NCBI GenBank assembly: GCA_021396245.1
Contig: WNYE01000033.1
Coordinates: forward strand, 310,001 to 374,000
Reading direction: 5' to 3'
DNA length: 64,000 nucleotides
Source: Sporothrix humicola
Taxonomy: Eukaryota > Ascomycota > Sordariomycetes > Ophiostomatales > Ophiostomataceae
Shown here: piece after piece, positions 60,953-64,000 of the stretch
How positions within the stretch are numbered: the stretch's first letter is position 1
How the letters are laid out: each line of letters begins with the position of its first letter
The notes under the pieces: model-generated
What the model saw: the letters and a program-made list of their open reading frames with translations, nothing else
What the model was told of the DNA's origin: nothing
Database searches by the model: none
Translations under genes and position numbers: made by a program

Positions 60953-63777
60953 ATGGACACGCTTCTCGTCCCACAGGATGCGATCTTGGCACCAGAACGA
61001 ACACGCTATGTATGCAAGGAGCCTTGGGACGGCGGCACATATTTTACATATGCACGACGGCAACGACGCATGAGGGCAGTCCCGGAGAGGCTCCGACAGT
61101 ACATGGGAGGCGCCACCAATGACGATCAAGACGACGAGTTTACTGAGCACATACTACCGACGCCACAGCCTGAGCAAGAGGCCTTTCTGCAAACGTGGCT
61201 GTTCTTTGGTCTCTTGGCAGAGTTCTTTGGCCTCAACGAAGACGAGGCTGGACAGCGGCTGGTCGATGCTGAAACGGCCAAGCGAGGGATTGCTGGCCTC
61301 TACACTGACTATGTCGAGGACGGCGGTGATGAAAACGGTACAAAATATCTGACTGGTGCGCATATGCTGAAGTCGAAAGATGCTCCTCTGTTAATTGTGG
61401 CAAGGCTGCGTCTGGCTGGGTCGGCCATTGAGCAGCGCATCCAGTATCTCCACCGCTGCCTGACGTTTAGCTGCTTTCTGTTGAGCTCTGCCATACACAC
61501 TGAATTTGACCCGGCCATCAAGACGTCGATTGCTGCCCTGGGTGAGCTTCTGTCCACGGGCTTTGCTACGGCATCCAACCTCAAACGTATCCCCAGTGCC
61601 GACCTAAGCTTTAGTTTTGCATGGGCGGACCGGTACCTCGAGGCCAATGGCGAGCTTGAACGGCACATGATCTCCCACGGCTGGTGCGTCAGCGAGGTTG
61701 AAAAGATCCGGTCGGTCAACCAGGGACTCGGCACGCGGCACTACTTGAGCCACATGCGCAAAGGCGGACCGCGTCGCAACCACAGCTTGTGCTCCAAGGA
61801 GGGATGTGTTGCTTTTCAGATAGACCCGTCGTCTTATCGGCCATCACATGCCGGCAACGACTGTGGGTGTGAATTAATCCCGGTTGCTGCCGCAAAAGTC
61901 ATGCAGGTTTTGCGGAACACATCCGGGTATCCTGTTCTGAAAATATCTGGTGCACATGATGACCACTACAATAGTTTGGACCTGGAAGTCGAGTCATACA
62001 CGGAGGGCATCCCGTATGTGGCAATATCTCATGTCTGGGCCGATGGCATGGGCAACCCAAGAGACAATTCTCTGCCAGCCTGCCAGATTTCAAAGGTGGC
62101 AAGACTGGTTTCTCTGCTGCAAGCGTCAACTGACGACTCTCAAGAGGAGCCATACCGGATCTGGATCGACCCTCTTCTGTGCCCCATTGACGAGGACGGA
62201 AAGAAGCTTGCATTGCAACGTATCCCGGATGTTTACCGCAACGCCACGCATGTTCTCGTCTTGGACGCATCGTTGATGGGATATGCCGCCAAGGACCTGA
62301 CGCCGGAAGAGATTCTTCTCCGCATATTCAGCTCCTCAGCCTGGATGCGGAGACTATGGACATTGCAAGGTGAGTTCCAGAATGATTGGATTAATGTAAG
62401 CCTGTGTCTTATTTTAGCTGACATCAAGTAGAGGGCGCTCTTGCTCGGTCGCTGTATTTTCAATTCTCGGACTGTGCCGTCTCACCAACGGACAAAATGA
62501 CAAAACTGTACATGAAAGGGCTGTCCGACGCGCGGTACATGCGCCTGTGGCAGGATATTGCCATTGAGCAGGTGCATTTACGTGGCTGGTTTCAGTCGAT
62601 GGAAAGCTTGTCGACTCCATCCTCCTCATCAACTCCTTCATCTTCTACGTCCTCTTCGTCACTGAGCCTTGTCAGCTTACAGCGTGCCCTCCACTTCCGC
62701 ACCGTATCCGACCCAGCTGACGAGCCACTCTGCATTGCTACGTTGCTATGTCTGGACCAGGCCTACGTCGTCGCCGGCTCGACGCTTCAAGAGCGCATGG
62801 TGCGTGTGTGGGAGCTCATATCCAAGAAACTGGATGGCGCTGTCCCTGCTCGTATCTTATTCTCCTCGGATGAAACCCTCGACATTCCAGGTTGGAGGTG
62901 GGCTCCCCGCAGTCTCTTGAGTGCAAGTGACGCCGCTAGACGCTCAGGCATGGACGTCCACCATCGTATTATGCGGTTCCGTGATTGGCGGTTAGACCAG
63001 CCTGCGGAAGGTACGGCGGAAGGCGAATCAACAAAAACAAGTACTGGAGTGCCTACACCGTGGGGTCTTCGGGTGAAAAAGGGTGGGTTAAAGTTGAAAT
63101 CTACTCCATTGCTGCCGCACCTGCCATTTCACCCGTGGGAAAGAGTGACTGGCTCCCACGAAGACATGCTCCTCATCAAGCATTCCGAGTCTGGCCGGTG
63201 GCTGCGTCTGATGGACTTTTACCGCCTGGAAATGGGGAAAAAGTGGTCACAGGCAGAGCGTCGTGAGTATGACAAAACGGCCGACAACCCTCTCTGTCGA
63301 CTGGTTGACGGGGGACGGCAGGCCGTGATATTCGATCGGCCGCCCACAAAGGGCCAATACAATCTCAGCCTGATGGTCCACCTGGCTGATGGGCACGGCA
63401 CCAGCAGCACACTTCGAGCACGTCGAGAGAGGGTGGTGGTCCTCGACTGGGCCAGTCCAGCACATTCCACTGTTGCCGATGGGCTCCACGAACTGGCAAT
63501 GGAAGTGGCTACAAACGACGTGACAAAACAGTATCTCGATATCATGGACAATCCGTCAGGCTGGGATGAGGCACAGGATGCTATCACCAAGGTCCGGGAC
63601 AGTATGAAAGCTGCCATGGCAAAGAAATGGAGGGCAGATCCATCATTCGTGGGGGCTGTCCGGGATACTCGGGGTCCAAATATGGAGAATGTGATGTGGG
63701 CAGAAATCCAGATGAGATTCTCGCATAATATCGTGTGTACCGATATCCCCGAGACCCAAGTATGGCTCATAGATTAG
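60953..63777 (+). CDS. HET-domain protein (heterokaryon incompatibility type)
   Basis: Exons 60953-62369 and 62432-63777 give 920 residues. The 62-bp intron (GTGAGT, AGCTGAC, AAGTAG) falls inside the HET domain and restores the motif TLQEGALARSLYFQFSD. The first 340 residues are poorly conserved helices. The HET domain begins at about residue 350 with PYVAISHVWADGMGNP, followed by RIWIDPLLCP and LALQRIPDVYRNATHVLVLDASL, and ends near SAWMRRLWTLQ. The C-terminal 420 residues (RALHFRTVSDPADEPLCIATLL and similar blocks) are shared with many fungal HET proteins of this length. HET domains can trigger cell death when allelic or nonself partners meet, but most genes of the family have no tested role. 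I see no NACHT, WD40 or other repeat domain. Family call is secure. Confidence 0.92.
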
Positions 63778-64000
63778 ACCGAGGACGGCTTCACCTACAT
63801 CTGGCACGCTGCACTCATATGTTTACGATACGAAAAAAAAAAACGGAAATAAGTTCGAATGTTTTTTTGTTGACTACATATATACATGAATCGTAACCAC
63901 AGGCCATGGCCCCATTTCCACTATTTGCAGCTTCCCATGCTGTTGAAAGTCCAGCATGATATGGTACGGAACTTAGCGGGCAGTGGCAGCGGCAGCACAG
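63778..64000. other. Right edge, no gene
   Basis: This is HET-gene 3' region, AT-rich with an A-run near 63830, then 100 bp in which I see nothing. Confidence 0.4.

Overview
The window looks like nuclear DNA of a filamentous ascomycete (Pezizomycotina, probably a Sordariomycete). Coding regions are GC-rich. Introns are few and short, mostly 54-90 bp, with GTRNGT donors and CTRAC/CTAAC branch sites close to the acceptor. The gene set is typical of these fungi: four Zn2Cys6 regulators, a HET-domain protein, a DUF3632-type protein, a CYP53 P450, a fungal NmrA-like protein, and housekeeping genes such as SGF29, ARF6, CDK8/SSN3, ARP2, RPS24 and RIB1. The species cannot be fixed from the sequence alone. 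Wherever an intron is present, the exon joins given below were read by eye from splice signals and reading frame.

Left part (1-16.5 kb) is mostly conserved cell biology: a partial DCG1-like Asp/Glu racemase (-), the SAGA subunit SGF29 (+), ARF6 GTPase (+), Mediator kinase CDK8 (-), ARP2 (-), a large secreted repeat protein (-) and an RNA-binding cyclophilin of the PPIL4/CYP6 type (+). From 16.5 to 22.0 kb lies a gene-poor stretch with a hexanucleotide microsatellite broken by an assembly gap. It leads into a His-rich Zn2Cys6 regulator (+).

Middle part (24.8-39 kb): phosphomannose isomerase, an EFM3/FAM86-type methyltransferase, RPS24 with a long first intron, a small putative GPI-anchored secreted protein, an acidic coilin-like nuclear protein, GTP cyclohydrolase II (RIB1), and a Zn2Cys6 regulator divergent from an NmrA-like gene. 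A decayed serine-peptidase-like gene follows at 39.15-39.94 kb.

Right part (40-64 kb) is accessory. It holds an O-fucosyltransferase-like type II membrane protein, a secreted beta-lactamase-like hydrolase divergent from a Zn2Cys6 regulator, a CYP53 benzoate 4-hydroxylase, a PdxA-family dehydrogenase divergent from a class II aldolase, another Zn2Cys6 regulator, a DUF3632-type protein, an allantoate-permease-family transporter and a HET-domain gene.

The best candidate for an undescribed system is the stretch from about 45.7 to 60.3 kb. A PdxA2-like dehydrogenase and a GatY/KbaY-like class II aldolase, partners in bacterial four-carbon sugar-acid catabolism, sit head to head beside a regulator and an organic-anion transporter. 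The expected DUF1537 kinase is not in the window. Other points of interest are the repeat protein whose repeats are conserved in amino acids but not in codons, a cluster of four small perfect hairpins next to a regulator's stop codon, and CGG-type repeats in the promoters of the regulators.
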